DNA of 64,000 bases from CBDHFF01 sp965262395 (GCA_965262395.1 CBDHFF010000001.1:56284-120283), one strand, 5' to 3'. Shown: positions 34,039 through 43,008, counted from the first letter of the stretch. Numbers and translations are program-made. Notes: generated by a model not told the origin, from the letters alone.

Positions 34039-34713
34039 ATGGCACAAAGTGTATTAGTCATAGCTGACTCAGGGACTGGAAAGTCTACAGCAATTAGAAC
34101 ATTAGATTCTAAAGAAACATTTATTATAAACATTGCAAATAAACCGTTACCATTTAAAGGTTGGAAGAAAAACTATACAAACATATCTAAGGATAATCCT
34201 AAAGGAAATATGACATCAGCTTCTTCAGCTCCAGGTATAATTAAAGCAATGCAACATGTTAATGATAAAATGCCACACATTAAGACACTAGTTGTTGATG
34301 ATTGGCAATATATGAGCTCTTTTGAGTATTTTGATAGAGCAAATGAAAAAGGTTATGATAAATTTACTTCCATAGCAGCAAACTTAGCACAGGTAGCTAA
34401 GATGCCTAAAGATATGAGAGAAGATTTAACAATATTCTTTTTGACACATTCTGAAGAAAGTACGGATGTAAATGGACATAGAAGAGTTAAAGCAAAAACT
34501 GTTGGTAAAATGATAGACAATGCATTAACATTAGAAGGTTTATTTTCAATTGTATTATTTGGTAGAGTGAAAAAAACAGAAGATGGGTTAGAATATGGAT
34601 TTGATACACAAAACAATGGTGAAAATACTTGTAAATCACCAATGGACATGTTTAAGGAATCCTTTATACACAATGATTTACAGTTAGTTAAAGACTGTAT
34701 TGAAAATTATTAA
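34039..34713 (+). CDS. Sak4-like RecA-fold ATPase (single-strand annealing/recombination)
   Basis: This 224-aa protein has a RecA-like core: Walker A DSGTGKST (10-17), Walker B TLVVDDWQYM (~88), and FFLTHSEE (~sensor). This is the compact architecture of Sak4 recombinases and phage ATP-binding AAA proteins. Those typically lie next to an SSB gene, as here. It likely promotes annealing or recombination-dependent replication with the following protein. Confidence 0.75.
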   Translation: MAQSVLVIADSGTGKSTAIRTLDSKETFIINIANKPLPFKGWKKNYTNISKDNPKGNMTSASSAPGIIKAMQHVNDKMPHIKTLVVDDWQYMSSFEYFDRANEKGYDKFTSIAANLAQVAKMPKDMREDLTIFFLTHSEESTDVNGHRRVKAKTVGKMIDNALTLEGLFSIVLFGRVKKTEDGLEYGFDTQNNGENTCKSPMDMFKESFIHNDLQLVKDCIENY

Positions 34714-34731
34714 AATTAAAAATTATTAGAA

Positions 34732-35439
34732 ATGAACACTGAATTAGAAACAAAAAAAACAAAAATTATGTTAAATACAAAAGACATGTCTGCTGGAAGT
34801 GGTAGACCAAAACCAGTAATGGGACCAGGAAATCATGAAATTAGAATCAATTCTATTTCATTTGATAAAACACCGTATGATACAGAAGCATTTAATATTA
34901 TGTTACATGTTGAGACTCAAGCAGTTGAAGGTGAATTTGAAGGATTCTATAAAGATATGAGTGATCAATCTAAAGGAAGATATGCAGGTCAAGTTGGAAG
35001 AGTTAGAATGACTCCGTATCCTTATAAAGACGCAACATTACAGAGTGGTAGAGAAGTTAATAGAGATCAAGAAGTTCTTAAATCTATGATATTTTTATCA
35101 GAACAATTAAATAAAAGAGATGTATTAGATGCTATTGAAGCTAGTACTATTGAAGATTTTATGACTAAATGTGAAGATGTATTTAAAAATACTGAATTCT
35201 TTAACGCATGTCTTGGATCTAGAGAATGGGAAAGTAAAGAAGGTTATATTAATGATGATCTTTATTTACCAAGAGCATCTAAAGATGGTGTACCTGTTGA
35301 AGCTTTAAATGTAGAAAATTCAAGATTAGTGGATTTTAATAAAGAAACACATGTTAGAGCAATAGTTAAAAAAGAAACTCCAAAGGCAGATAAAAACTTT
35401 GAGGGTGAAACAGGAACTGGTTCAGATTTTGAATTATAA
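34732..35439 (+). CDS. Single-stranded DNA-binding protein candidate
   Basis: This 235-aa protein is the partner expected downstream of a Sak4-type ATPase. It has a β-rich core (HEIRINSISFDKTPYD … FNIMLHVETQAVEGEFEGFY), a helical middle, and an acidic, flexible tail ending GSDFEL. Acid tails with hydrophobic tips recruit replication partners in SSBs. It ends the operon before a long hairpin. The OB fold is inferred, not proved. Confidence 0.6.
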   Translation: MNTELETKKTKIMLNTKDMSAGSGRPKPVMGPGNHEIRINSISFDKTPYDTEAFNIMLHVETQAVEGEFEGFYKDMSDQSKGRYAGQVGRVRMTPYPYKDATLQSGREVNRDQEVLKSMIFLSEQLNKRDVLDAIEASTIEDFMTKCEDVFKNTEFFNACLGSREWESKEGYINDDLYLPRASKDGVPVEALNVENSRLVDFNKETHVRAIVKKETPKADKNFEGETGTGSDFEL

Positions 35440-35448
35440 TATTTAATA

Positions 35449-35520
35449 AATAAGATAAGGACCTGCATAAAGGCATAAGCCACAACAGTTAATACACTTG
35501 TGGGTCTTTATCTTATTTTA
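35449..35520 (+). terminator. Long-helix terminator or attenuator with inner hairpin
   Basis: A 15-bp helix (AATAAGATAAGGACC with GGTCTTTATCTTATT, one G·U) closes a domain that also contains CCACAA/TTGTGG (35480-35503). Only AT-rich sequence follows, with several T runs. It lies 10 nt after the SSB-candidate stop. It may end the helicase-Sak4-SSB unit, but the inner hairpins and high pairing density go beyond a simple terminator. Confidence 0.6.
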
Positions 35521-35526
35521 TTATTT

Positions 35527-35649
35527 AATAGTGAAGGGTGTTGGATGGCATAAAACTAATATAGGTTTTACCTATCTCCTGACGAGGTTATATCAACTTA
35601 ATTGAGAAAGAATACCACTTGCGGTGCCAACTCTCAGCCCTAAACTATT
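35527..35649 (+). ncRNA. Structured leader RNA upstream of the primase gene
   Basis: AATAG…AGGG (35527-35538) pairs with CCCT…CTATT (35638-35649) around a 3×3 internal loop. Inside are TAAAAC/GTTTTA (35551-35570) and TGAGA/TCTCA (35603-35636). GTTGG (35540-35544) with CCAAC (35627-35631) would cross the latter as a pseudoknot. It ends 6 nt before the primase ATG, so ligand- or protein-dependent control of translation is possible. It matches no class I know. Confidence 0.5.
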
Positions 35650-35655
35650 TTAATT

Positions 35656-36633
35656 ATGATAAGTACAAAAAATTTAGAACTAGATGAAAATAATGTACCA
35701 AGTTCATGGGTATTCCAATACTATTTAGATTTACCAGAAAAATTAACTGGACAGAATGTTAGAATACATTCTATCTTTAATCCTGGTGAGAGAACACCAA
35801 GTATGTGGATATTTGTAGATAATGGATCAAGAGAGTACAAGTATAAAGATTTTTCTACAGGAAATTATGGTAATAAGATAGATTTAATAAAAGAAATATT
35901 TAATATTGATTATTCCAAATCATTATTCAAGTTATTAAATGATTACAATAAGTTCATACTAGAAAAGGGCAAATACTCTATAGAAATTAAGAATCATGCT
36001 AAGTATAAAGTAGACTTCTGTAAGGAGAGGCCGTGGAATAAAATTGATCAACAATTCTGGCTTAAATTTAATATTGGAAAATCTATATTAGAAAAATATA
36101 ATGTTAAACCTTTAGAATACTATAATATGTCAAAGGAGGATGATGAAGGACTTCAAACTCTTCAAATAAATAACCCTAAGATATATGGATACTTTGATAA
36201 AGAAAACAATGTGTATAAGATATACCAACCGGGTCATGATAAATATAAATTCATTAAAGTTACGGCCCATCTACAGGGATTTGATCAGTTAAAGTATAAT
36301 CAACCATATTTAGTAATATGTTCGTCTCTCAAAGATGCTATGTGTCTAAAATCATTTGGATATAATGTTGAGGTTATTGCACCTGACTCAGAAAATACTA
36401 TAATTAAACCTTATATAGTTGAGAATCTTAAAAGTAAATATAAAAAAGTTATAACTTTATTTGATAATGACAAAGCGGGACATGCTGCTATAAACAAGTA
36501 TCTACTACATTTTAATATAAAAGGTTTCCACTTAACTTTAAGTAAAGATCTATCAGATGCTGTATGTGAATATGGATTTGATAAAGTACATCATGAGTTA
36601 AAAGAGTTATTAAGTAAAACATTAAAATTATGA
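35656..36633 (+). CDS. DnaG-like primase with degenerate Toprim motifs
   Basis: This 325-aa protein has a CHC2-like front (HSIFNPGERTPSMWIF … YKDFSTGNYGNKIDLIKEIF, residues ~35-90) that lacks the zinc cysteines. A C-terminal Toprim domain follows: LVICSSLKDAM (~220), where the catalytic Glu position reads Ser-Leu-Lys-Asp, and VITLFDNDKAG (~268) with the D-x-D. It lays down RNA primers for the DnaB-type helicase and family-B polymerase. The changed first Toprim motif may mean altered or reduced catalysis. It overlaps rusA by 4 nt. Confidence 0.75.
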   Translation: MISTKNLELDENNVPSSWVFQYYLDLPEKLTGQNVRIHSIFNPGERTPSMWIFVDNGSREYKYKDFSTGNYGNKIDLIKEIFNIDYSKSLFKLLNDYNKFILEKGKYSIEIKNHAKYKVDFCKERPWNKIDQQFWLKFNIGKSILEKYNVKPLEYYNMSKEDDEGLQTLQINNPKIYGYFDKENNVYKIYQPGHDKYKFIKVTAHLQGFDQLKYNQPYLVICSSLKDAMCLKSFGYNVEVIAPDSENTIIKPYIVENLKSKYKKVITLFDNDKAGHAAINKYLLHFNIKGFHLTLSKDLSDAVCEYGFDKVHHELKELLSKTLKL

Positions 36634-37070
36634 AATGGTTTATACCCGGCAATGTGCCAAGTAGTAAAAATTCTCAACAATGGACAGGTAAATATCTTGT
36701 TTCAAGTAAAACAGTTCTAAAATACAGAAAGAATACAGCTAAAATTTACAAGAAATTAGCGGCTTCCTTTAAGAAAGAATTGGTCAAATATGACCTACCT
36801 GTTATAATATCTTTTAAATTTTTTAGAGGTAGTAGACATAAATTTGATTATATAAATCCTGCACAAACAGTGCAAGATGATATGGTAAAACATGGGTGGA
36901 TTGATGATGATAATATGACATTTCTGATTCCACATTTTGAATCATATGAATACAATAAAGAGAAACCAGGTGTAGAAATTAAAATTTTAAAAAATGGAAA
37001 ACTTAACAATAAGACAAAAACTAGAGTTAAAAAAACTAAGAGACAAAAATCTAACAAAAGTAACAGTTAG
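36630..37070 (+). CDS. rusA: RusA-family Holliday junction resolvase
   Basis: This 146-aa protein matches RusA: an N-terminal strand PGNVPSSKNSQQ, KFFRGSRHKFDYINPAQTVQ with Asp73, then DDMVKHGWIDDDN with the catalytic Asp cluster (83/84 and 92-94). RusA dimers cut four-way junctions; phages use it to resolve replication or packaging intermediates. The C-terminus is a low-complexity basic tail encoded in the 77-nt overlap with the next gene. Confidence 0.8.
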   Translation: MKWFIPGNVPSSKNSQQWTGKYLVSSKTVLKYRKNTAKIYKKLAASFKKELVKYDLPVIISFKFFRGSRHKFDYINPAQTVQDDMVKHGWIDDDNMTFLIPHFESYEYNKEKPGVEIKILKNGKLNNKTKTRVKKTKRQKSNKSNS

Positions 37071-37416
37071 TTATAGTGGAGGAGGTGATGATGGTTGTAT
37101 AGATGATTACACTGCTTATCATTTAAATGATAAAGGAGAAGAAGTTTATATACCATATGAGAAAATAGATCTCACTTCTTTTCAAGATGCAATGGAAGAC
37201 TATATATATGAACTTTTATCTAGTACTATTGAATGGGATTGGGTAAATAATTCTGGTGGTTACGGTGAATTAAATATAGATTTAGAAAATGAGTCTGTTT
37301 CAATAGATCATAATCAAAATGTAACTGAAGAATATTATTATACACCTGAAAAAAGTGAAACTCTTAAAGAACTCTCTAAACAAATAGAAAATGGCACATC
37401 CCTTATTGCACAGTAA
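36994..37416 (+). CDS. DUF6878-like hypothetical protein (140 aa)
   Basis: A helical front precedes VSYSGGGDDGCIDDY, and later IEWDWVNNSGGYGELNID with a terminal VSIDHNQN. This Gly/Asp/Trp pattern recurs in phage and bacterial proteins of unknown function; I recall it as DUF6878 but have not checked. The start sits 77 nt inside rusA with no nearer alternative. It overlaps the following gene by 26 nt. Confidence 0.6.
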   Translation: MENLTIRQKLELKKLRDKNLTKVTVSYSGGGDDGCIDDYTAYHLNDKGEEVYIPYEKIDLTSFQDAMEDYIYELLSSTIEWDWVNNSGGYGELNIDLENESVSIDHNQNVTEEYYYTPEKSETLKELSKQIENGTSLIAQ

Positions 37417-37738
37417 GTCATCAGTAAGAAAATGGGGTGGTGAACTTGAAGATTATCAGCACATACATGAATGGTTTGATGAAACTAAAGCATGGTTAGG
37501 AACTTCCTTTCATAGAATATTTAGACATCATAGTGAAGGAATTTTTATTTGTGAAGAAAAATTTGGGAAATCATTTGAAAACTCAGACGGTAAAACCGTG
37601 TATACAAGATATGTTGGAGAACAACATGTAAAAGAAGATTGTAATAATTACATTCCTTCTGCTAAAGAATGGATAGATATTCTTAATAGTAAAAAAATGC
37701 CTGTATGGGCCTTAAAAACAATGAAAATAAATGATTAA
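37391..37738 (+). CDS. DUF6915-like hypothetical protein (115 aa)
   Basis: Begins MAHPLLHSKSSVRKWGG and continues with an aromatic, His-rich segment (HIHEWFDETKAWLGTSFHRI, FRHHSEGIF). The several conserved His could bind metal. This type of protein occurs in phage replication clusters, possibly DUF6915; unverified. Next gene starts 2 nt downstream. Confidence 0.6.
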   Translation: MAHPLLHSKSSVRKWGGELEDYQHIHEWFDETKAWLGTSFHRIFRHHSEGIFICEEKFGKSFENSDGKTVYTRYVGEQHVKEDCNNYIPSAKEWIDILNSKKMPVWALKTMKIND

Positions 37739-37740
37739 AT

Positions 37741-38214
37741 ATGGGACCACAAAGTAAATATAATGTAGAAAAAATGCTTGAGAAAGCACATGCAACAATA
37801 GAATTAACATTTGAATTATATATTGCTAATAAAAAATTATTATCAGGAGTAGATGAAGACATGGAAGTAGCAGTCTCCAATATATTAAACACTGATATTA
37901 CTGACATAGGACTAATATCTTTAGCAAAATCATTAACTGGTAGAAGAAGACATCAATTTATTGATATGATTGTACAATCTGATTCTACTGATTCTGCTGA
38001 TTCTAATGATAATGATATACAAGTTAAGAAAAGAAAAAAATTAAGAGAAAATTGTAAACCTTGGTCAGAATTATTTGAAGATATTAAAAGAAAAAAAGTA
38101 AAAGATATAGATAAAGAAATAATAGAATATGAAATTTCTAATTTATATTTAGATACAATAAATGATGGGAGTAGTGTACTTATAAAAAACATAAAATTAG
38201 AATTAGAATGGTAA
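37741..38214 (+). CDS. Hypothetical helical protein (157 aa)
   Basis: Helical and charged, with a Ser/Asp-rich linker (SDSTDSADSNDND) between an N-terminal helical bundle and a basic region (KKRKKLREN). The stop overlaps the start of the VWA/metallopeptidase gene by 7 nt, so it may belong to that cassette. Not recognised. Confidence 0.6.
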   Translation: MGPQSKYNVEKMLEKAHATIELTFELYIANKKLLSGVDEDMEVAVSNILNTDITDIGLISLAKSLTGRRRHQFIDMIVQSDSTDSADSNDNDIQVKKRKKLRENCKPWSELFEDIKRKKVKDIDKEIIEYEISNLYLDTINDGSSVLIKNIKLELEW

Positions 38215-39374
38215 ATATATCAGAAAGTCTTGCAAGAGCAAGTAAAACATTAATATTAGAAGAGCCCTTTTACGGGCTCTTTCTAGTTGGACTTAATAAA
38301 GTCTTTAGAAAAGATATTCCTACAGCAGGAGTAAGTAAAAATGGTATAGGAGTGCAATTATCTGTTAATCCTGAATTTTTTAATGGACTTAATGAGTTAC
38401 ATAGAGTAGGACTATTAAAACATGAGTTATTACACATATCATTTGGACATTTAATTATGAGAGATTTATATACTAATCATAAACTATTTAATATAGCTGC
38501 AGATTTAGAGATTAATCAATATATAGGAGAATCTTATCTTCCTGAAGGAGGAATAACATTAGATACATTTGCTGAACTTAAACTTCCTAAAAAAGCTGGT
38601 ACTAAAAAGTATTATGAATTATTAGAAAAAGATTGTGATGGAGATTCACCTTGTGAATCATTACAAAGTCTTTTAAGTCAAATGGACGGTGAATCACAAT
38701 ATTGTCATAAAACGTGGAAAGAATTTGATGAATTAACTGAAGCAGATAAAAAGTTAGTTCAAAAACAAATTGAACATCAATTAAAAGAAACTGCAGAACA
38801 AACTGAAAAAAGATGTGGTAATATCCCTGGTGAATTAGCAGAGCTTATAAGTAGATTAACACATATTGAACCCCCTTCTTTTGATTGGAAAGGATATTTA
38901 AAAAGATTTGTTGGGAATTCTAGTATATGCTATACTAAGAAACTTAAACGTAAATTTAATAAAAGATATACGGAAATGGCAGGTCTTAAAGTTAAATTTA
39001 AAAATAATATTCTTGTTGGTGTTGACACATCAGGATCTGTTAGTAATAATGAACTTAAAGAATTTATGAATGAATTAGTTCATATGCATAAAACGGGACA
39101 CAAGATTACAGTTGCTCAATGTGATACACAAATTAATAGTGTTGAAGCTTTTAATCCTAGAAAAGATTGGGAAATAAAAGGAAGAGGTGGTACAGATTTT
39201 CAACCTGTTATAGATCTATATAATCAAAAGAAAGGACAGTATACTGCATTAATATATTTAACAGATGGTGAAGCATATACACCAGAAGATTGTCCAAAGA
39301 ATGCATTATGGGTTCACAGTACAAATTGTAGTATAAATGAAGAATTACCTGGATTAAAAATACAAATAAATTAA
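38208..39374 (+). CDS. VWA-like/putative metallopeptidase protein (DUF2201 type)
   Basis: This 388-aa protein has two parts. The first carries HELLH (72-76) with a further His-Asp downstream, a zincin-type site. The C-terminal VWA domain starts LVGVDTSGSVSNN with the MIDAS DTSGS (273-277) and continues to GRGGTDFQPV and LIYLTDGEAY. Proteins of this architecture pair with MoxR AAA+ ATPases, encoded here 4 nt downstream. The pair probably forms a metal-dependent chaperone or remodelling machine. Both active-site motifs look intact. Confidence 0.8.
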   Translation: MVNISESLARASKTLILEEPFYGLFLVGLNKVFRKDIPTAGVSKNGIGVQLSVNPEFFNGLNELHRVGLLKHELLHISFGHLIMRDLYTNHKLFNIAADLEINQYIGESYLPEGGITLDTFAELKLPKKAGTKKYYELLEKDCDGDSPCESLQSLLSQMDGESQYCHKTWKEFDELTEADKKLVQKQIEHQLKETAEQTEKRCGNIPGELAELISRLTHIEPPSFDWKGYLKRFVGNSSICYTKKLKRKFNKRYTEMAGLKVKFKNNILVGVDTSGSVSNNELKEFMNELVHMHKTGHKITVAQCDTQINSVEAFNPRKDWEIKGRGGTDFQPVIDLYNQKKGQYTALIYLTDGEAYTPEDCPKNALWVHSTNCSINEELPGLKIQIN

Positions 39375-39378
39375 AAAC

Positions 39379-40641
39379 ATGGCACAAGTAAATTTAAACA
39401 TTGATGAAGTAAAAGACTTCACAAATCATATTATTAGAAATAATAGATTCTTACAAGAATCAGGAAAGAACTCTGTAGCAATAGAGATAGTAGGTGAATC
39501 AGGGATTGGTAAAACATCAGCAGTAATTGATTTAGCTAGAGAAAACAAATTAAATTTTGTAAAATTAAATTTAGCTCAGATAGAAGAGTTAGGAGATTTA
39601 GTAGGATTTCCTGTAAGACAGTTTCAAATGTATAAAGAAAAACAGATAAATAAGAAAATTGATGATTTAACTTATACAGCAGCACAAAAAGCAGCAGCGT
39701 CTGCACAAGTTGGTAAGGCAACCTTAACTAAAAAGATTGGTCAGTGGGTTGATGAACTTGCAGTGGAAGAATATTTAAGACAAGGTTGGAAAGTAACTGG
39801 TAAAAATAGAATGTCTTACTGTGCACCTGAATGGATTTCTGATAAGAAAGAAGGTGGTATACTTCTTCTTGATGACTGGAACCGTGCAGACATGAGATTT
39901 ATTCAAGCAGTAATGGAATTAGTTGATAGACAAACATATATATCTTGGAGTCTACCTAAAGATTGGCATATAATCCTAACATCTAACCCAGATAATGGTG
40001 ATTATATGGTAAATTCTATTGACTCAGCACAAAAAACAAGATATATCACTGCAAATTTAAAATTTGATGTAGATGTATGGGCACGTTGGGCAGAAGAAGC
40101 AGGAATAGACACTAGATGTATTAATTTCTTATTATTACACCCTGAATTAGTTACACAAGAGACCAATGCAAGATCCATTACAGCATTTTTTAACTCTATT
40201 TCAAGTTTTGAAAAGTTTGAAGATAATTTAACTATGATTCAAATGATTGGTGAAGGTAGTGTTGGTGACTCATTTGCATCTATGTTTACTACATTTATTA
40301 ATAATAAACTTGATAAGTTAGTAACTCCAAAAGATTTATTAACTCATGAAAATGAGTCATATATTTTAGGTGAACTTAAAAGTTGTACAGGAGCAGGAGA
40401 TAATTATAGAGCAGATATTGGGTCAACTTTAGCAACAAGATTAGCAAACTATGCTGTGGTTTATTCAAAAGAAAATACAGTAAATCAAAAAATTACTGAT
40501 AGATTAATTTCACTCTGTACTAAAGATTATTTTACTAATGATCTTAAATATTTAGTGGTAAGAACTATTTTTAATGGTAATAAACAAAAGTTTAACAAAA
40601 TGATGATGAATCCAGAAATAATTAAAATGACAATTAAATAA
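39379..40641 (+). CDS. MoxR-type AAA+ ATPase
   Basis: This 420-aa protein has Walker A GESGIGKT (39-46), Walker B GGILLLDDWNRAD (~165), a sensor-like TSNPDNGDY (~205) and arginine-containing QKTRYI. This layout fits MoxR/RavA-class ATPases, which activate partner proteins through VWA domains. It is sandwiched between the VWA/metallopeptidase gene and the 352-aa companion (1-nt overlap). The likely job is ATP-driven assembly or disassembly of a replication, host or virion complex; the client is unknown. Confidence 0.8.
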   Translation: MAQVNLNIDEVKDFTNHIIRNNRFLQESGKNSVAIEIVGESGIGKTSAVIDLARENKLNFVKLNLAQIEELGDLVGFPVRQFQMYKEKQINKKIDDLTYTAAQKAAASAQVGKATLTKKIGQWVDELAVEEYLRQGWKVTGKNRMSYCAPEWISDKKEGGILLLDDWNRADMRFIQAVMELVDRQTYISWSLPKDWHIILTSNPDNGDYMVNSIDSAQKTRYITANLKFDVDVWARWAEEAGIDTRCINFLLLHPELVTQETNARSITAFFNSISSFEKFEDNLTMIQMIGEGSVGDSFASMFTTFINNKLDKLVTPKDLLTHENESYILGELKSCTGAGDNYRADIGSTLATRLANYAVVYSKENTVNQKITDRLISLCTKDYFTNDLKYLVVRTIFNGNKQKFNKMMMNPEIIKMTIK

Positions 40642-41699
40642 TGGCAAGTAAATCAATATTTCAAGAATTTAATAATGATGCTATAGCACATTTTAGTATT
40701 AGTTGTGATCCTTATGGGATCATAACTAGTGCTACAAATGGTACAATAGCAACAGTATATCTAGATGAATCAAAATATACATTTGATAAAATAAATAAAC
40801 TTCTTACAAAAGGTAATACAACACACTTCTCAGCTTATAAAAAGGCATATTTATTACCTAACTGTAGAGTATCTGCTGATAGAGTAAAATCTGCAATAAA
40901 AGAACATGGTCTTGTTTTAACTGGTGATTATGAAAAAGCTGAAATATATATTACACATGATAATATTGAAGAACGTTCTGAAAGTAGTGAAAATATAAGT
41001 ACTAGACACCTTCTTAATATACTTTGGAACTATGAAGCTATGGAAGAAGGGACTCAAAATATTCAAAGATATTGTGAAGATAATATGAGAAATGGTGAAT
41101 TAGCTAGAGTTGTATATGATGCTAAATGTGAAGGTTTAGTTAATAGATATAACACTGATTTTCATAGTATGCCATATGAATGTTGGATGTTAACAGGAAT
41201 GGCTGTTAATGTTGCTTATAGAATTGATATAGGTGAAGCAATGAGTGTAGATATTGATGAAGTATTACATCAAAGTGCTAATAAAATTGAAATAGATGAA
41301 GCTTTAATTAAGCAATTAAAGACTATGGTTGAAACATATAATGATGAAGATACCAGACTAGTATCTAAAATATTACCTACAATTGATTATAGAAAAAAAA
41401 AACATTTAATGTGGGAACTTGCACAAGAAATTGGATCTAATATATATAGACTTAGAGACAAAGATGTTCAATATTGGGAAAAAGCATCAGGTATAGATGA
41501 TTATAATCATTATAGTGCTTTAGATATGATACAGCATCTAGAAAAAAGTAATGAATTAAATAAAGAATCTTTTAAATACTTAGAACCTATTGTAAGAAAG
41601 GAAATAAGAATTGATAATAGAGATCTTTATGTATTTAAAGTAGAAATTAAACAAGAGTATAAAAAATTTTTAAAAAATAAAGAAAATGAAGAAAATTGA
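40641..41699 (+). CDS. Companion protein 1 of the MoxR/VWA cassette (352 aa)
   Basis: Soluble and α/β. A module at residues ~70-115 (CRVSADRVKSAIKEHGLVLT, then KAEIYITHDN) resembles one in the next gene's product (LTLSRDKLSSLQKDCNF, KADMWVISQ). The C-terminal half is helical. It overlaps neighbours by 1 and 14 nt. Not a recognised family; perhaps a substrate or adaptor of the ATPase. Confidence 0.65.
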   Translation: MASKSIFQEFNNDAIAHFSISCDPYGIITSATNGTIATVYLDESKYTFDKINKLLTKGNTTHFSAYKKAYLLPNCRVSADRVKSAIKEHGLVLTGDYEKAEIYITHDNIEERSESSENISTRHLLNILWNYEAMEEGTQNIQRYCEDNMRNGELARVVYDAKCEGLVNRYNTDFHSMPYECWMLTGMAVNVAYRIDIGEAMSVDIDEVLHQSANKIEIDEALIKQLKTMVETYNDEDTRLVSKILPTIDYRKKKHLMWELAQEIGSNIYRLRDKDVQYWEKASGIDDYNHYSALDMIQHLEKSNELNKESFKYLEPIVRKEIRIDNRDLYVFKVEIKQEYKKFLKNKENEEN

Positions 41700-42924
41700 A
41701 TTAGATAAGGATATAAATTTATATTCCTTATCACTTAACAAAGATGTGGATGAATCACCTTTTAAATTTCATAATCAAAAATCTATTGAGCTAAAACATT
41801 TAGGTAAATACTTATATACCAACAATGATTATTATGCCAATATTGATTTAGCAGATAGCTTTTTAAAAGCATTAAACAAAGAAAATGTTAATAAAGATTA
41901 TTTAATGAATAATGTTAGTACTATGTACAGATTTCCAAAATTAACATTATCTAGAGATAAATTATCATCATTACAAAAAGATTGTAATTTTAGAATTATA
42001 AGAGATCGTACTAAAGCTGATATGTGGGTAATTAGTCAAAAAACACTAGTAGATATGACTAATATGACATATAGAGATGGTCATAAAGTTGAATCTTTAT
42101 TAAATATATTGAATCTATATCATTCCAAATTCAGAGATCCTGAAAATTCTACATATATTAGTAACTTCATAAAGGATATAGAAATGTTTAAAGAGGATGA
42201 TTTAATAGTTATTGAACAAAATTGGTATACTGATGATGATGTAACTTCACCAGATTATCTGACTTTTATTGAAATGAATAATAAATTAGATGCATTAGAA
42301 GGTATTAATAGAGGAAGAGGTTATATACATTATCTTCCTGATCCTAAAGAATATCAAGAATTAGTAAATAATGCTGACAAAATAATAATAGATAGTCATG
42401 TAAATAAATTATGTGTAGAAGACTCAGTATCATTTAATAAAGATGATTTTGAAAGACTAGAGCAATTATTTAAGTCAGAAGATAATGAGAATATTAATAT
42501 AGCTCTTACTCTTATGGCTAACTGTAATGTTGAAGGATCTAAAACAGTTCTATCTTTAATATTTGCATTCTATTCTGAAGGTATGAAAGGTGTAAAGGTC
42601 TGGAATCATGTTAATTTTAAGTATCTTAGAAAGATATATGAAGGTTATATTAATATGACAATGTCTAGCTGGGGCAATGCTTATGATAGTTTAATAAAGA
42701 AACTATGTGAAGATAAATGTTTAAGTATGTGGTCATCTAGATATATTGCAAATAAAATGTTTGTAAATGTACTTCAAAATAATTGTGGTGCATTCACTAA
42801 AGATGCAGTATTTGTTACTACTGTTGAATCATTACAATTAAAAGATGAATACAAGAATCAGATTACTAATGATGAACAAAATATAAGTGAATTAGTTGAA
42901 ACATTTGATGATTTACCATTCTAA
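41686..42924 (+). CDS. Companion protein 2 of the MoxR/VWA cassette, SSB-like C-terminal tip
   Basis: A 412-aa α/β protein with a module similar to one in the preceding gene (residues ~80-125) and a mostly helical C-terminal half. Its last residues, TFDDLPF, look like the acidic-hydrophobic tip of bacterial SSB (DDDIPF), which docks replication and repair proteins. That could tether this protein to the same partners. Function otherwise unknown. Confidence 0.65.
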   Translation: MKKIELDKDINLYSLSLNKDVDESPFKFHNQKSIELKHLGKYLYTNNDYYANIDLADSFLKALNKENVNKDYLMNNVSTMYRFPKLTLSRDKLSSLQKDCNFRIIRDRTKADMWVISQKTLVDMTNMTYRDGHKVESLLNILNLYHSKFRDPENSTYISNFIKDIEMFKEDDLIVIEQNWYTDDDVTSPDYLTFIEMNNKLDALEGINRGRGYIHYLPDPKEYQELVNNADKIIIDSHVNKLCVEDSVSFNKDDFERLEQLFKSEDNENINIALTLMANCNVEGSKTVLSLIFAFYSEGMKGVKVWNHVNFKYLRKIYEGYINMTMSSWGNAYDSLIKKLCEDKCLSMWSSRYIANKMFVNVLQNNCGAFTKDAVFVTTVESLQLKDEYKNQITNDEQNISELVETFDDLPF

Positions 42925-42934
42925 AATTGTGTGT

Positions 42935-42986
42935 GGAGAGGGCGCGTGTAAGGTTATAATATCTTGTGGAGACACGCGTTCTCTTC
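42935..42986 (+). other. 15-bp hairpin in the leader of the RecB/Cas4-like nuclease gene
   Basis: GGAGAGGGCGCGTGT pairs with ACACGCGTTCTCTTC (12 Watson-Crick and 3 G·U pairs) around a 22-nt loop. It is among the most GC-rich stretches of the window. No T run follows, and it ends 22 nt before the ATG, so it is more likely a processing or translational element than a terminator. Confidence 0.5.
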
Positions 42987-43008
42987 TTACACTTTAAAAA
43001 TTAAAAAA

